A stretch of DNA of 64,000 bases from contig NZ_SKCH01000010.1 of assembly GCF_005434945.1 (NCBI RefSeq), positions 1 through 64,000 on the forward strand, read 5' to 3'. The notes below the pieces were generated by a model. That model was not told the origin of the DNA. It worked only from the letters and a program-made list of their open reading frames with translations, and did no database searches. The position numbers were made by a program, and so were the translations under genes. Positions 28,670 to 36,793 of the stretch are shown here, one piece after another. The stretch comes from Prescottella subtropica (lineage in GTDB: Bacteria > Actinomycetota > Actinomycetes > Mycobacteriales > Mycobacteriaceae). Each line of letters opens with the position of its first letter. The first letter of the stretch is position 1.

Positions 28670-29635
28670 GTGCGCGCAGTGGTGGTCACCGAGTTGGCGG
28701 GACCGTCGGCGATGGTTCTCCGGGACGTTCCCGAACCGGAGGCGTCGGGGCTGGTCCTGATCGATGTGAAGGCGTCCGGCGTGTGCTTCCCCGACCTGCT
28801 CATCAGCTACGGCAAGTATCAGTTGCGGCCCGAGGCGCCGTTCGTGCCGGGCACCGAGGTGGCCGGTGTGGTGCTCGACGCCCCCTTCGGTAGCGGGTTC
28901 ACGGCCGGGCAGCGGGTGCTCGCCGTGTCCAGCCTCGGCGGTTACGGCGAACGCGTCGCCGTCCACCCGAATCTGGTGCTGCCGATGCCGGACGAGCTCA
29001 CGTTCGCCGAGGGCGCGTCGCTCATCATCAACTATCAGACGATGGAGTTCGCGTTCGGTCGCCGCGCGAAGCTGCAGCCGGGGGAGACCGTCGTCGTTCT
29101 CGGTGCGGCCGGCGGTATCGGCACGTCCGCGATCCAGTTGGCGAAGGCGCACGGCGCTCGGGTGATCGCGGTGGTGCGACGGGAGGGCGCCGACGACTTC
29201 CTGCGTCAGGTCGGGGCCGACGACGTGGTCCGGCTCGCCGACGGCTGGGCCGGACGGATCCACGAGCTCACCGACGGGCGCGGCGCGGACGTCGTCGTCG
29301 ACCCGGTCGGCGGGGACGCGTTCGACGACGCGGTCCGGGCGCTCGCCCCGGAGGGCCGGCTCGTGGTGATCGGGTTCGCGGGCGGCGGCATCCCGTCGGT
29401 GAAACTCAACCGGGTGCTGTTCCGCAACATCAGCATCGTCGGTGCGGCGTGGGGCGAGTTCCTGCGGCACGAGCCGTCGGCGCTCGCGCAGACGCATGCG
29501 GCGCTCGTCGAGCACGTGCGGCGTGGGCTGCGTCCCCTCGTCGAGGCCCGGTATCCGCTGGCCGACGCCGCGCAGGCCCTCGCGGACCTCGAGGCCGGCC
29601 GGGTGATCGGGAAGGCCGTTCTCACCCAGGAATGA
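28670..29635 (+). CDS. Zinc-independent quinone oxidoreductase-like protein (FadB4 type)
   Basis: This 321-residue medium-chain dehydrogenase/reductase starts at GTG 28670, eight bases after GGAGG (GTG 28661 overlaps that element). It has a GroES-like N-terminal domain (GVCFPDLLISYGKYQLRPEA) and the NADPH-binding motif VLGAAGGIGTSAIQLAKAHG. It lacks the zinc ligands of alcohol dehydrogenases. It resembles mycobacterial FadB4, a NADPH:quinone reductase-like enzyme. The substrate is unknown. Confidence 0.85.
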   Translation: MRAVVVTELAGPSAMVLRDVPEPEASGLVLIDVKASGVCFPDLLISYGKYQLRPEAPFVPGTEVAGVVLDAPFGSGFTAGQRVLAVSSLGGYGERVAVHPNLVLPMPDELTFAEGASLIINYQTMEFAFGRRAKLQPGETVVVLGAAGGIGTSAIQLAKAHGARVIAVVRREGADDFLRQVGADDVVRLADGWAGRIHELTDGRGADVVVDPVGGDAFDDAVRALAPEGRLVVIGFAGGGIPSVKLNRVLFRNISIVGAAWGEFLRHEPSALAQTHAALVEHVRRGLRPLVEARYPLADAAQALADLEAGRVIGKAVLTQE

Positions 29636-29742
29636 ATGTGTTCCTCGTCACCTGACGGCGGTGCGGGTGGAAAACCTGTTGCCGCAGGTCGGGGGCGCGT
29701 GGTGTCGTGGACGGGTCGCGATCGGGGGCGGCCCGGGGGTTT

Positions 29743-29779
29743 TATTGCGTTGTCGCAATAGTTGCAGCGGCGTTAGCAT
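29743..29779 (+). promoter_or_regulatory. Autoregulated promoter of the MarR/exporter operon
   Basis: TATTGCG (29743-29749) and CGCAATA (29754-29760) form a perfect 7-bp inverted repeat that covers the proposed -35 TTGTCG (29750-29755). An 18-base spacer leads to TAGCAT (29774-29779), eight bases before the GTG start, suggesting a leaderless transcript. The arrangement fits MarR autorepression. Confidence 0.55.
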
Positions 29780-29786
29780 CTCGTGC

Positions 29787-30260
29787 GTGGCAACAGAGGC
29801 GACTCCGGACGACGTCTACACGGTGCTCGAGGAGTTCATCATGCGTCTGTTGGGCATGGGGGAGTCCGAATCGATGGACACCCTCGTCGCGATGGACCTG
29901 TCGTTCTCGCAGGTCCGGGCACTGTTCGTGCTGGCGCAGCACGGAGAGCCGATCGCGATCAACGTGGTCGCCGAGCATCTGCGGATCTCGGTGGCCGCCG
30001 CCGGCCGCAACATCGACCAGCTGGTGTCCCAGGAGTTGGTGCTGCGCCGCGAGGACCCGGACGATCGTCGGATCAAACGGGTCTCGCTGACGGAGGCCGG
30101 GCGTGCCCTGGTGTCCCGTCACCTCGAGGACAAGCGTGACGAGCTCCGCGCGTTCGCGGGCCGGCTGGACCGGTCGGATCGTGTGCGGTTACTCGACGCT
30201 CTCCAACCCATACTCGCGGGCACCGCCCTGCGGGCCCGAAGTCAGGAATTCTGCGGATGA
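29787..30260 (+). CDS. MarR family transcriptional regulator
   Basis: The 157-residue product has a winged helix (NVVAEHLRISVAAAGRNIDQ as recognition region and the wing REDPDDRRIKRVSLTEAG). The start is GTG 29787; the frame runs open from 29661 without a plausible start. It overlaps the exporter gene by four bases, so regulator and pump form one operon. It is likely a repressor relieved by the pump's substrate, as in other MarR-exporter pairs. Confidence 0.9.
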   Translation: MATEATPDDVYTVLEEFIMRLLGMGESESMDTLVAMDLSFSQVRALFVLAQHGEPIAINVVAEHLRISVAAAGRNIDQLVSQELVLRREDPDDRRIKRVSLTEAGRALVSRHLEDKRDELRAFAGRLDRSDRVRLLDALQPILAGTALRARSQEFCG

Positions 30261-31759
30261 CGACCAATTCGACCACCGGACCACCAGTGTCCGACAAGAT
30301 CGACGGGGCGGTCCTCAAGATCGCGTCCGTGGTGGTGCTCGGCGCCATCATGTCCATTCTCGACGTCACCGTGGTCAGCGTCGCGGTACCCACGTTCATC
30401 CAAACGTTCGAGACCAGCTACGCCGTCGTCGCCTGGACGATGACCGCCTACACGCTGGCCCTGGCCACCGTCATCCCGGTCACGGGCTGGGCGGCCGACC
30501 GGTTCGGCACCAAACGTCTCTACATCGGCGCTCTGATCCTGTTCGTCGCCGGTTCGGTGGCGTGCGCGTTCGCGTGGGACATCACCTCGCTCATCGCGTT
30601 CCGCGTGCTGCAGGGCTTCGGCGGCGGCATGCTCATGCCGCTCGGTATGACGATCATGACCCGTGCCGCCGGCCCCGAACGGGTCGGACGCGTCATGGCC
30701 GTCCTCGGTATCCCGATGCTGCTCGGCCCGATCTGCGGCCCGATCCTCGGCGGCTGGCTGATCGACGCGGCCAGCTGGCACTGGATCTTCCTCATCAACC
30801 TGCCCGTCGGCATCATCGCCCTCGTGGCCGCGGTCAAGCTGCTGCCCAAGGACGAGGCGAGCCCGTCGCAGGCGTTCGACGTCGTCGGCATGCTGCTGCT
30901 CTCGCCCGGTCTGGCGCTGTTCCTGTTCGGTGTCTCCTCGATCCCCGAGACCGGCACCGTCGCGTCGGCGCGGGTGCTCGTCTCCGCCGGTGTCGGCCTG
31001 CTGTTGATCGTCGGTTTCGTCTTCCATGCGCTCCGCAAGGATCACCCGCTGATCGACCTGCACCTGTTCAAGAACCGGCAGCTGACCGTCGCCGTGCTCA
31101 CCACGTCGACGTTCATCGTCGCGTTCATGGGTGCCGGTCTGCTGTTCCCCAGCTACTTCATCCAGGTGCGCGGTGAGTCGACGCTCGCCGCCGGTCTGCT
31201 GCTCGCCCCACAGGGCATCGGCGCAATGGTGACCATGCCGATCGCCGGACGCCTCGTCGACAAGATCGGCCCCGGCAAGATCGTGCTCACGGGTCTGCCG
31301 CTGATCGCGCTCGGCATGTTCTCGTTCACCCAGCTGTCCGCCGACACACCGTACTGGCTGCTGCTCGGGTCGCTGTTCGTGCAGGGCCTCGGCATGGGCT
31401 GCACCATGATGCCGCTGATGACCGCCGCGATGGTCACCCTCAAGAACGAGATGATCGCCCGCGGCTCGACACTGATGAACATCGTCCAGCAGACCGCCGG
31501 CTCCATCGGCACCGCCACCATGTCGGTGATCCTCACCAACCAGCTGCTGTCCCGCGACCTCACCAACGAGAAGGTCGCGATGCAGCACGTCCAGGAATCT
31601 GACGCGACAGATCAGATCCTCAGCGCCGCATCCGACGCGTTCGGCAACACGTTCTTCATCGCGTTCCTGCTGCTGCTGTGCACGTTGATCCCCGCGTTCT
31701 TCCTGCCGCGGAAACTCACCGTCCAGAAGAGCAGCGACGCACCGGTGATGATGCACTGA
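30257..31759 (+). CDS. MFS exporter, DHA2 (EmrB/QacA) family
   Basis: The 500-residue protein has the 14-helix DHA2 pattern. Family motifs include LDVTVVSVAVPTFIQ in helix 1 and GWAADRFGTKRLYIG as motif A. Motif C is visible in GIPMLLGPICGPILGGWLI. It exports hydrophobic or cationic drugs by proton antiport. It is coupled to the MarR gene through ATGA. The substrate cannot be predicted. Confidence 0.9.
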   Translation: MTTNSTTGPPVSDKIDGAVLKIASVVVLGAIMSILDVTVVSVAVPTFIQTFETSYAVVAWTMTAYTLALATVIPVTGWAADRFGTKRLYIGALILFVAGSVACAFAWDITSLIAFRVLQGFGGGMLMPLGMTIMTRAAGPERVGRVMAVLGIPMLLGPICGPILGGWLIDAASWHWIFLINLPVGIIALVAAVKLLPKDEASPSQAFDVVGMLLLSPGLALFLFGVSSIPETGTVASARVLVSAGVGLLLIVGFVFHALRKDHPLIDLHLFKNRQLTVAVLTTSTFIVAFMGAGLLFPSYFIQVRGESTLAAGLLLAPQGIGAMVTMPIAGRLVDKIGPGKIVLTGLPLIALGMFSFTQLSADTPYWLLLGSLFVQGLGMGCTMMPLMTAAMVTLKNEMIARGSTLMNIVQQTAGSIGTATMSVILTNQLLSRDLTNEKVAMQHVQESDATDQILSAASDAFGNTFFIAFLLLLCTLIPAFFLPRKLTVQKSSDAPVMMH

Positions 31760-31777
31760 CCGGTTCGACACTGTGAC

Positions 31778-31816
31778 CCCGTGCCCCCGAACGATCCGAT
31801 CGTTCGGGGGCACGGG
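31778..31816 (+). terminator. Terminator after the MFS gene
   Basis: A perfect 18-bp stem (31778-31795 with 31799-31816) with a three-base loop is followed by TGTTT. Confidence 0.88.
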
Positions 31817-31879
31817 TGTTTGCCGATCCTCGGCGGGTGAATCTCGTATGGCGTCCGGTCCGATGCTTGCCGACGATGA

Positions 31880-31909
31880 GGTACCTATTCCGGTACCTGG
31901 ATAGGTACC
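31880..31909 (+). promoter_or_regulatory. Three phased GGTACC operator boxes
   Basis: GGTACC occurs at 31880, 31892 and 31904, exactly 12 bp apart, and the whole 30-bp block is a near-perfect palindrome. It ends ten bases before the antitoxin start. Ribbon-helix-helix antitoxins bind such arrays cooperatively to autorepress. A TACCAT -10-like element overlaps the last box. Confidence 0.6.
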
Positions 31910-31918
31910 ATCGGTGGT

Positions 31919-32116
31919 ATGCCTGCGCTCAACATTCAGTTCACCGACGACGAGCAGATCCTGATCCGTGAGGCTGCGGACCGCGAAGGGGTCTCCCTCA
32001 AGGCCTTTGTGCGAAGCGTGGCTCTCGATGCGGCCAGTTCCCGGAAACATCTGCGGGACGAGTTGCTTGCCGACATCTTCGACAAATCGGCCGAGTTGAA
32101 CGAGCGCCTCGCGTGA
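31919..32116 (+). CDS. Antitoxin, ribbon-helix-helix type
   Basis: This 65-residue protein begins MPALNIQFTDDEQILIREAA, a short beta strand and helix typical of RHH DNA-binding proteins. SLKAFVRSVALDAASSRKHL continues the helix pair. A C-terminal helix would cover the toxin. It overlaps the Fic/Doc toxin by four bases. The pairing of an RHH antitoxin with a Doc toxin is common in actinobacteria, whereas E. coli phage P1 uses Phd. Confidence 0.8.
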   Translation: MPALNIQFTDDEQILIREAADREGVSLKAFVRSVALDAASSRKHLRDELLADIFDKSAELNERLA

Positions 32117-32490
32117 CCGTTCACCTCGATCGCGGCGACCTCCTCGCGATTGCGGCCCGTATCAACAACGGGAACCCTGCTGTCCGGGACATGGGACTGC
32201 TGGATGCGGCCATTGCGAGACCGCGAAGCACGGTATTCGGTGTCGACGTCTACTCGACTGTGTACGAGAAGGCCGCGGCTCTGCTTCATTCGGTCGCCCG
32301 GAATCAGGCGCTCGTCGACGGCAACAAGCGCACCGCCTGGGCCGCGGCATGGCTGTTCCTCGGTTACAACGGCATCCGCCTACGTCGTGGGTTCGACGTC
32401 GATGCCGCCGAACTGCTGATGAACGATGTCGCTGCGGGTGTCCACGACGTGGACGTCATTGCTGCTGCCCTCGTATCGTTCACCGCCTGA
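32113..32490 (+). CDS. doc: Death-on-curing (Doc/Fic) family toxin with altered active site
   Basis: Doc toxins are Fic-fold kinases that phosphorylate elongation factor Tu. The 125-residue protein has the usual length and the motif VDGNKRTAWAAAW. The position normally held by the catalytic His of the H-x-F-x-D-G/A-N-K-R motif is Gln65 here (NQALVDGNKR, codon CAG at 32305-32307). Asp69, Asn71, Lys72 and Arg73 are kept. Loss of this His inactivates known Doc proteins, so this copy may be non-toxic or work differently. The start is GTG 32113, overlapping the antitoxin. Confidence 0.85.
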   Translation: MTVHLDRGDLLAIAARINNGNPAVRDMGLLDAAIARPRSTVFGVDVYSTVYEKAAALLHSVARNQALVDGNKRTAWAAAWLFLGYNGIRLRRGFDVDAAELLMNDVAAGVHDVDVIAAALVSFTA

Positions 32491-32517
32491 ATCGATGGCC
32501 GTTCCTTCTCTCGTCCC

Positions 32518-32548
32518 TTGACCTTGACGCAGCGTCATGGTCGAGACT
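32518..32548 (+). promoter_or_regulatory. MerR-type promoter with 19-bp spacer
   Basis: TTGACC (32518-32523) and GAGACT (32543-32548) are separated by 19 bases, the unusual spacing of MerR-activated promoters. The spacer contains TGACGC-A-GCGTCA (32525-32537), a perfect inverted repeat. The start point predicted six to seven bases downstream coincides with the ATG at 32555. Confidence 0.65.
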
Positions 32549-32554
32549 CGGGAC

Positions 32555-33361
32555 ATGCGAATCGGTCAGGTGGCAGAGGCGGCGGGGACGACGACGAGAG
32601 CGGTGCGGCACTATCACCGGCTCGGACTGTTGGCGGAGCCGGAACGGTTGCCCAACGGGTACCGCGAGTACACGGTCGACGACGTCGTCCGGTTGATGCG
32701 GATCCGGTGGCTCGCCGACAGCGGTGTTCCGCTCGGTTCCGTTGCCGCCGTTCTCGGTGGCGACGCGTCCGATGCCGGAAGCCGTGATGTGGTGGACGAT
32801 CTGCGGGCCCTGCTCGACGCGATCCGGCGGGAACAGGCGACGCTCGCGCGACGCAGTGCGCTGCTCGCCGGGATGCTGTCGGACGCCGAATCGGGGAACC
32901 CGATCTCGGCACTGCCCACGGGGATTGCCGCGGCCTTCCGGGACGCGATCGGCACCGCCGAGACGGCCTCGGCTGCAGCGGTACTGGAACGCGAGCGCGA
33001 TCTGCTCGAGATGCTCGCGATCACCGGCAATGCCCCGGCATCACTGCTCGACGGGTTCGCTGCGTTCCTGACCGATCCCGGGCAGCGATCCGAGTACCTC
33101 GCGATCCTCGTCGAGTGGTCGACACTCGCGGGCCGGCCTCCGGCATCCGTCGGGAAGGAGATCGACGTGCTGGTGCACCGGATGGTCGACAGCTTCGACC
33201 GGAACCACACACATCACCCGGGAATACCGGCGGGCATCGACTCGAGCGACGACTCCGCGCACTGGGCACTCGACCTCGACGACGTCGTCCCGGATCCTGC
33301 GCAACGCGAGGTCGTGCTGCGGGCGACACGAATCCTGCTGTCCCGCACGGAGGAATCGTGA
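32555..33361 (+). CDS. MerR family transcriptional regulator
   Basis: The 268-residue product has the N-terminal winged helix of MerR proteins (MRIGQVAEAAGTTTRAVRHY HRLGLL) and a long effector region without conserved cysteines, so a metal sensor is unlikely. I start at ATG 32555, because the ATG at 32537 lies within the operator. The transcript would be leaderless. The C-terminal half is helical and of unknown ligand. The stop overlaps the next gene by four bases. Confidence 0.87.
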   Translation: MRIGQVAEAAGTTTRAVRHYHRLGLLAEPERLPNGYREYTVDDVVRLMRIRWLADSGVPLGSVAAVLGGDASDAGSRDVVDDLRALLDAIRREQATLARRSALLAGMLSDAESGNPISALPTGIAAAFRDAIGTAETASAAAVLERERDLLEMLAITGNAPASLLDGFAAFLTDPGQRSEYLAILVEWSTLAGRPPASVGKEIDVLVHRMVDSFDRNHTHHPGIPAGIDSSDDSAHWALDLDDVVPDPAQREVVLRATRILLSRTEES

Positions 33362-33915
33362 GGGTCGTGAGGGTACTGAGAGCGTTGTGGATGTGGGTGC
33401 GTGGCCGACGGTCGGTTCCGGACGCGGCGGTAGAGGTATTCACCGCGGACCGGGGGACACTTGCCGTCCCGGTGGCGTTCGCGATCGCGACGGGTGTCGA
33501 GATGGTCGTCCTGCATCTGCTCGTGCCGTGGCCGTGGCTGCAAATCGTGCTCGCGGTTCTCTCCGTCTGGTCGCTGCTGATGCTGTTCGGCTTCCTGGCT
33601 GTGCACCGGACGCATCCGCACTACATCACCGAGGATCGCCTGGTACTGCGGCAGTTCGGATCTGTTGTCGCCTCGATCGACCTGGACGAGGTGGAACACG
33701 TGTCGCGGACGTCCCGGTACGCGGAGACGGCCCCGGTGATCGTCGACGGACGACTGTTCCTGCCGAACTCCGACGGCACCACAGTCGATGTGACGGTGGC
33801 GAGACCGATCCCGGTGCGTCTTCCGGCGTTGTTGCCGGGCCACCGGACGACGGAGTCGGTGACGGCTGTGGGCGCTTGTCCGTCGACGAACCGCAGCAGC
33901 TCGTTGAACGGTTGA
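33358..33915 (+). CDS. Membrane protein of unknown function coupled to MerR
   Basis: This 185-residue protein starts at GTG 33358, after GGAGG, overlapping the MerR stop. It has a basic N-terminus and two hydrophobic helices (about residues 35-57 and 61-82). A cytoplasmic beta-rich domain follows (YITEDRLVLRQFG, IDLDEVEHVSR, LFLPNSDGTTVDV) resembling bacterial PH-like membrane proteins. The link to the MerR regulator suggests a shared stress response, but its role is unknown. Confidence 0.7.
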   Translation: MRVVRVLRALWMWVRGRRSVPDAAVEVFTADRGTLAVPVAFAIATGVEMVVLHLLVPWPWLQIVLAVLSVWSLLMLFGFLAVHRTHPHYITEDRLVLRQFGSVVASIDLDEVEHVSRTSRYAETAPVIVDGRLFLPNSDGTTVDVTVARPIPVRLPALLPGHRTTESVTAVGACPSTNRSSSLNG

Positions 33916-33930
33916 TCGGGGTGCGCGACG

Positions 33931-33963
33931 GCCGGCCCGGGTGATCGGTCGATGCGGGCCGGC
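33931..33963 (+). terminator. Bidirectional terminator
   Basis: GCCGGCCCG (33931-33939) pairs with CGGGCCGGC (33955-33963) around a 15-base loop. It lies between two converging genes, touches the stop codon of the minus-strand gene, and can serve both. Confidence 0.6.
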
Positions 33964-34250
33964 TAATCCAACGCTGTCGGCGGGAAATTACCGTAGATAC
34001 CGCGGTCCTCGCCGGCGAGGTGCTGCTGGTGCTGAATGTCGGCTCGGGCGGCGAGTGCCGATCGGCGGGCGGTCTCACCGTTGCGCCGATCCTGCACCTG
34101 CTGCTGCCTCCGCTGCCACAACGGGACCCCGAATGCGCATCCGGCCCACACAATTCCGCCGATGATGGCAGCAGCGACAAGCCACTTCCAGTACGTCATC
34201 ACGAACGCGAGAACAAGGAACGCGGCAATCCAGCCGACCACGTTCTTCAT
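33963..34250 (-). CDS. Small membrane protein of unknown function
   Basis: This 95-residue protein starts with MKNVVGWIAAFLVLAFVMTY and has a second hydrophobic stretch (LVAAAIIGGIVWAGCAFGV). A polar Gln/Arg-rich C-terminal half follows, ending NFPPTALD. An in-frame ATG 33 bases upstream (34283) is an alternative start. No family is recognised. The codon bias supports a real gene, and it is divergent from the luciferase-like gene. Confidence 0.6.
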   Translation of the reverse strand: MKNVVGWIAAFLVLAFVMTYWKWLVAAAIIGGIVWAGCAFGVPLWQRRQQQVQDRRNGETARRSALAARADIQHQQHLAGEDRGIYGNFPPTALD

Positions 34251-34465
34251 ACGACCACCGATCCCTCCCGACCGCCGTCCCATGACGGATCCGGTCGAAC
34301 TCCTCGCCGCTGTCTGCACTGTAGCGGTCGTGCCCGACACTCCGGGACGGCTGTGCTGCGCGCGCACCGTGACGTTGCGTGCAGTGCTGACGGTTGGGGT
34401 GCGCGACGGCACGACCCGCCGACCGTGATCGAATGTTCCCGGACATCGGGATCGAAGGATTGTGC

Positions 34466-35410
34466 ATGACGCGTTTCGGAGTGATCAGCCACTGTGCGGG
34501 GGCACGGAGTTCGCGGGAGGAACTGCGCGACACCGTCGAATCGGCGTGCCGGGCCGAGGAGTTGGGGTTCGATTCGTTCTGGATCGCGCAGCATCATTTC
34601 GGTGCGCAGCGGGGGCATTCGCCGTCCCCGCTGGTGCTGCTCGCCGCGGTCGCGGAACGCACCACGTCCATCCGGCTCGGCACCGCGGTCGTCGTGGCGT
34701 CGCTCGAGGATCCGATCCGGCTGGCCGAGGACGCCGCAACCGTCGACGCCCTCAGTGGTGGCCGGCTCGAACTCGGGCTCGGGGCGGGCGCCGACCCGGA
34801 CACCGCCCGCCGGTTCGGCCGGGACCACGACCGGCGGCGGGACGAGTTGCGGCGCGCCGTCGACACCGTGATCGACCTGCTCGAGGGCGGTGGCATCGTC
34901 CCCGACGAGCGGGGGCTGCGGGACCGGATCTGGCTGGGCACCGCGTCGGAGTCCGGGATGCGGCTGGCCGCCGAGCGTGGGCTGGGGGTGCTGTCCGGGC
35001 GCAGTTCGACACCGCACGGACCCGACGACACGACCGCCGCCCGGATGCTCGACGAGTACACCCGGCACGCCGCCGATCCCCGTGTCGGACTGTCCCGTCC
35101 GGTGGCCTGCACCGACGACGTCGCGTCGGCGCGGGCCCTGCTCGCGGACGGGGTGACCGACTGGGTGCGGCGGGGCATCGAGGCCGGACGCTTCCCGGAC
35201 GGCTACACCGCCACCGACTACCTGGACCGCGGCCACATCTACCACGGGTCGGCGGAACAGGTCGCCGACGGCCTGCGCGGTGACGCCGGCCTGGTCTACG
35301 CCACCGACCTGCTGTGCCACGTGCAGCCGGTGCAGCTCACTGCGGCACAGTGGAATCCGATCCTGGAACGGATCGCCGGCCGGCTGCGTCCGCTACTGGC
35401 CGAGCGTTAG
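34466..35410 (+). CDS. Luciferase-like FMN-dependent monooxygenase
   Basis: This 314-residue (beta/alpha)8 flavin enzyme has the bacterial luciferase signatures FDSFWIAQHHFGAQRGHSPS, RLGTAVVVASLEDPIRLAED and VDALSGGRLELGLGAGADP. The start is ATG 34466 behind GAAGGA. Its 3' end overlaps that of the convergent ABC ATPase gene by 18 bases. Luciferase-like proteins of this kind are repeatedly found with peptide/nickel-type ABC importers (families like TIGR04027/TIGR04028), so it may process the imported compound. The substrate is unknown. Confidence 0.85.
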   Translation: MTRFGVISHCAGARSSREELRDTVESACRAEELGFDSFWIAQHHFGAQRGHSPSPLVLLAAVAERTTSIRLGTAVVVASLEDPIRLAEDAATVDALSGGRLELGLGAGADPDTARRFGRDHDRRRDELRRAVDTVIDLLEGGGIVPDERGLRDRIWLGTASESGMRLAAERGLGVLSGRSSTPHGPDDTTAARMLDEYTRHAADPRVGLSRPVACTDDVASARALLADGVTDWVRRGIEAGRFPDGYTATDYLDRGHIYHGSAEQVADGLRGDAGLVYATDLLCHVQPVQLTAAQWNPILERIAGRLRPLLAER

Positions 35411-36793
35411 GATGCGGTCGCACACTGACGCCAGTGCCCGGTCGTCGTGGCTGACCATCACCACCGCGGTCCCGGTGTCGGCCAGGTCGCGCAGGGCGCG
35501 GAGCACCTGCCGGCCCACCGTGGGGTCGAGTGCTGCGGTGGGTTCGTCGGCCAGCACCAACCGGGCACCCGAGACGAGTGCGCGGGCGAGCGCGACCCGC
35601 TGGCACTGCCCACCGGACAGCGCGGCCGGGCGGGCCTGCAGCGGTATCGATTCCAGCCCGAGCCGGTGCAGCGCCGCCGCCGCGGCCTCGCGGCCCCGGG
35701 TTCCGCGTAGCCGGACCGGTTCGACGACCGACTTCCAGATCGGCCACCGCGGATCGAGGCTGCCGACCGCGTCCTGGAACACCATCTGGACCGACCCCGG
35801 TGCGGGGGCGGCGGCGCCGGACCACGAGACGGTCCCGGTCGTGGCCCGCTCCAGACCGGCCAGGATCCGGAGCAGCGTGCTCTTGCCGGAACCGGACGGC
35901 CCTCGGAGACCGAGGATCTCGCCGCGGCACACCCGGAACGTCGTCGGCGGGACGACCCGCCTGGCCCCGTAGTCGTGGGCGACGGCATCGACATTCACCA
36001 CCACGTCGCCGTCGGGGGCGGTGGTCGACACGCCGGTCATCGGGTCGTGTGCGTGGACCAGTGTGCGGGTGTACGGATCCTGCGGGGCCCGGAGCACCCG
36101 GTCGGCGTCGCCGTGCTCCACGATCTCGCCGTCCTTCAGGACGTAGACGTGGTCGGCGAACCTCGCGACGAGCGGCAGGTCGTGACTGACGATCAGCAGG
36201 CTCTGGGACTCCGCGACCAGCCGGGCCAGGACGGCGTCGGCGGTGACCGCGTCCAACGCGGACGTGGGTTCGTCGGCCACCACGAGCGCCGGTGCGAGCG
36301 CGGTCGCCGCAGCGATCCCCGCACGCTGCTGCATGCCGCCGGACCACGTGTGCGGCCAGTCCCGCACCCGGCCGGCACCGTGCTCGATACCGAGGGCGGT
36401 GAGCCGGTCGGCGGCCCCGGCCGCGGGGACGGGCAGCGACTTCGCCCGCCACGCCTCCTCGACGTTCGCCCCGATCCGCAGCAGCGGGTCCAGCCCGCCG
36501 TAGGCGTCCTGGTTGACGTACCCGACATCGCTGCCGCGCAGGGCCCTCAGTGCCGTCCCGGACATGCCCTGTACGTCGTGCCCGTCGATGCGGACGGTCC
36601 CGGACACGGTCGCCGTCGACGGCAGCAGCCCCAGCAGCGCCTTGACCAGAGTGCTCTTGCCGCAGCCGCTCTCACCGATCACGGCGACGACCGACCCGGC
36701 CGGAACGGTGACGGTGACGTCGTGCAGGGCGCGGCGCCCGTCGGCGTAGGTGACGGTGAGTCCGGTGATCCCGGCCGCGGAGGGGTCGGTCAT
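35393..36793 (-). CDS. Fused double ATPase of a peptide/nickel-type ABC importer
   Basis: The 466-residue protein contains two complete ABC domains. The first has Walker A GESGCGKST, signature WSGGMQQRAG and Walker B VVADEPTSALD. The second has Walker A GPSGSGKST, signature LSGGQCQRVALARAL and Walker B VLADEPTAALDP. It thus fuses the DppD- and DppF-like subunits into one chain. The start is the ATG at 36791-36793, overlapping the upstream permease stop by four bases. It energises the two permeases encoded just upstream. Confidence 0.92.
   Translation of the reverse strand: MTDPSAAGITGLTVTYADGRRALHDVTVTVPAGSVVAVIGESGCGKSTLVKALLGLLPSTATVSGTVRIDGHDVQGMSGTALRALRGSDVGYVNQDAYGGLDPLLRIGANVEEAWRAKSLPVPAAGAADRLTALGIEHGAGRVRDWPHTWSGGMQQRAGIAAATALAPALVVADEPTSALDAVTADAVLARLVAESQSLLIVSHDLPLVARFADHVYVLKDGEIVEHGDADRVLRAPQDPYTRTLVHAHDPMTGVSTTAPDGDVVVNVDAVAHDYGARRVVPPTTFRVCRGEILGLRGPSGSGKSTLLRILAGLERATTGTVSWSGAAAPAPGSVQMVFQDAVGSLDPRWPIWKSVVEPVRLRGTRGREAAAAALHRLGLESIPLQARPAALSGGQCQRVALARALVSGARLVLADEPTAALDPTVGRQVLRALRDLADTGTAVVMVSHDDRALASVCDRILTLGQ

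Noticed and set aside
26891-29515. Antisense open frame of 874 codons opposite fprB and the quinone-oxidoreductase-like gene
   Set aside because: It spans two recognisable genes and the intergenic region between them, and has no motif of its own.
30242-32050. 602-codon minus-strand frame opposite the MFS gene
   Set aside because: It is rich in Asp, His, Gln and Arg, as expected for the complement of a biased membrane protein gene, and crosses a terminator and the antitoxin gene.
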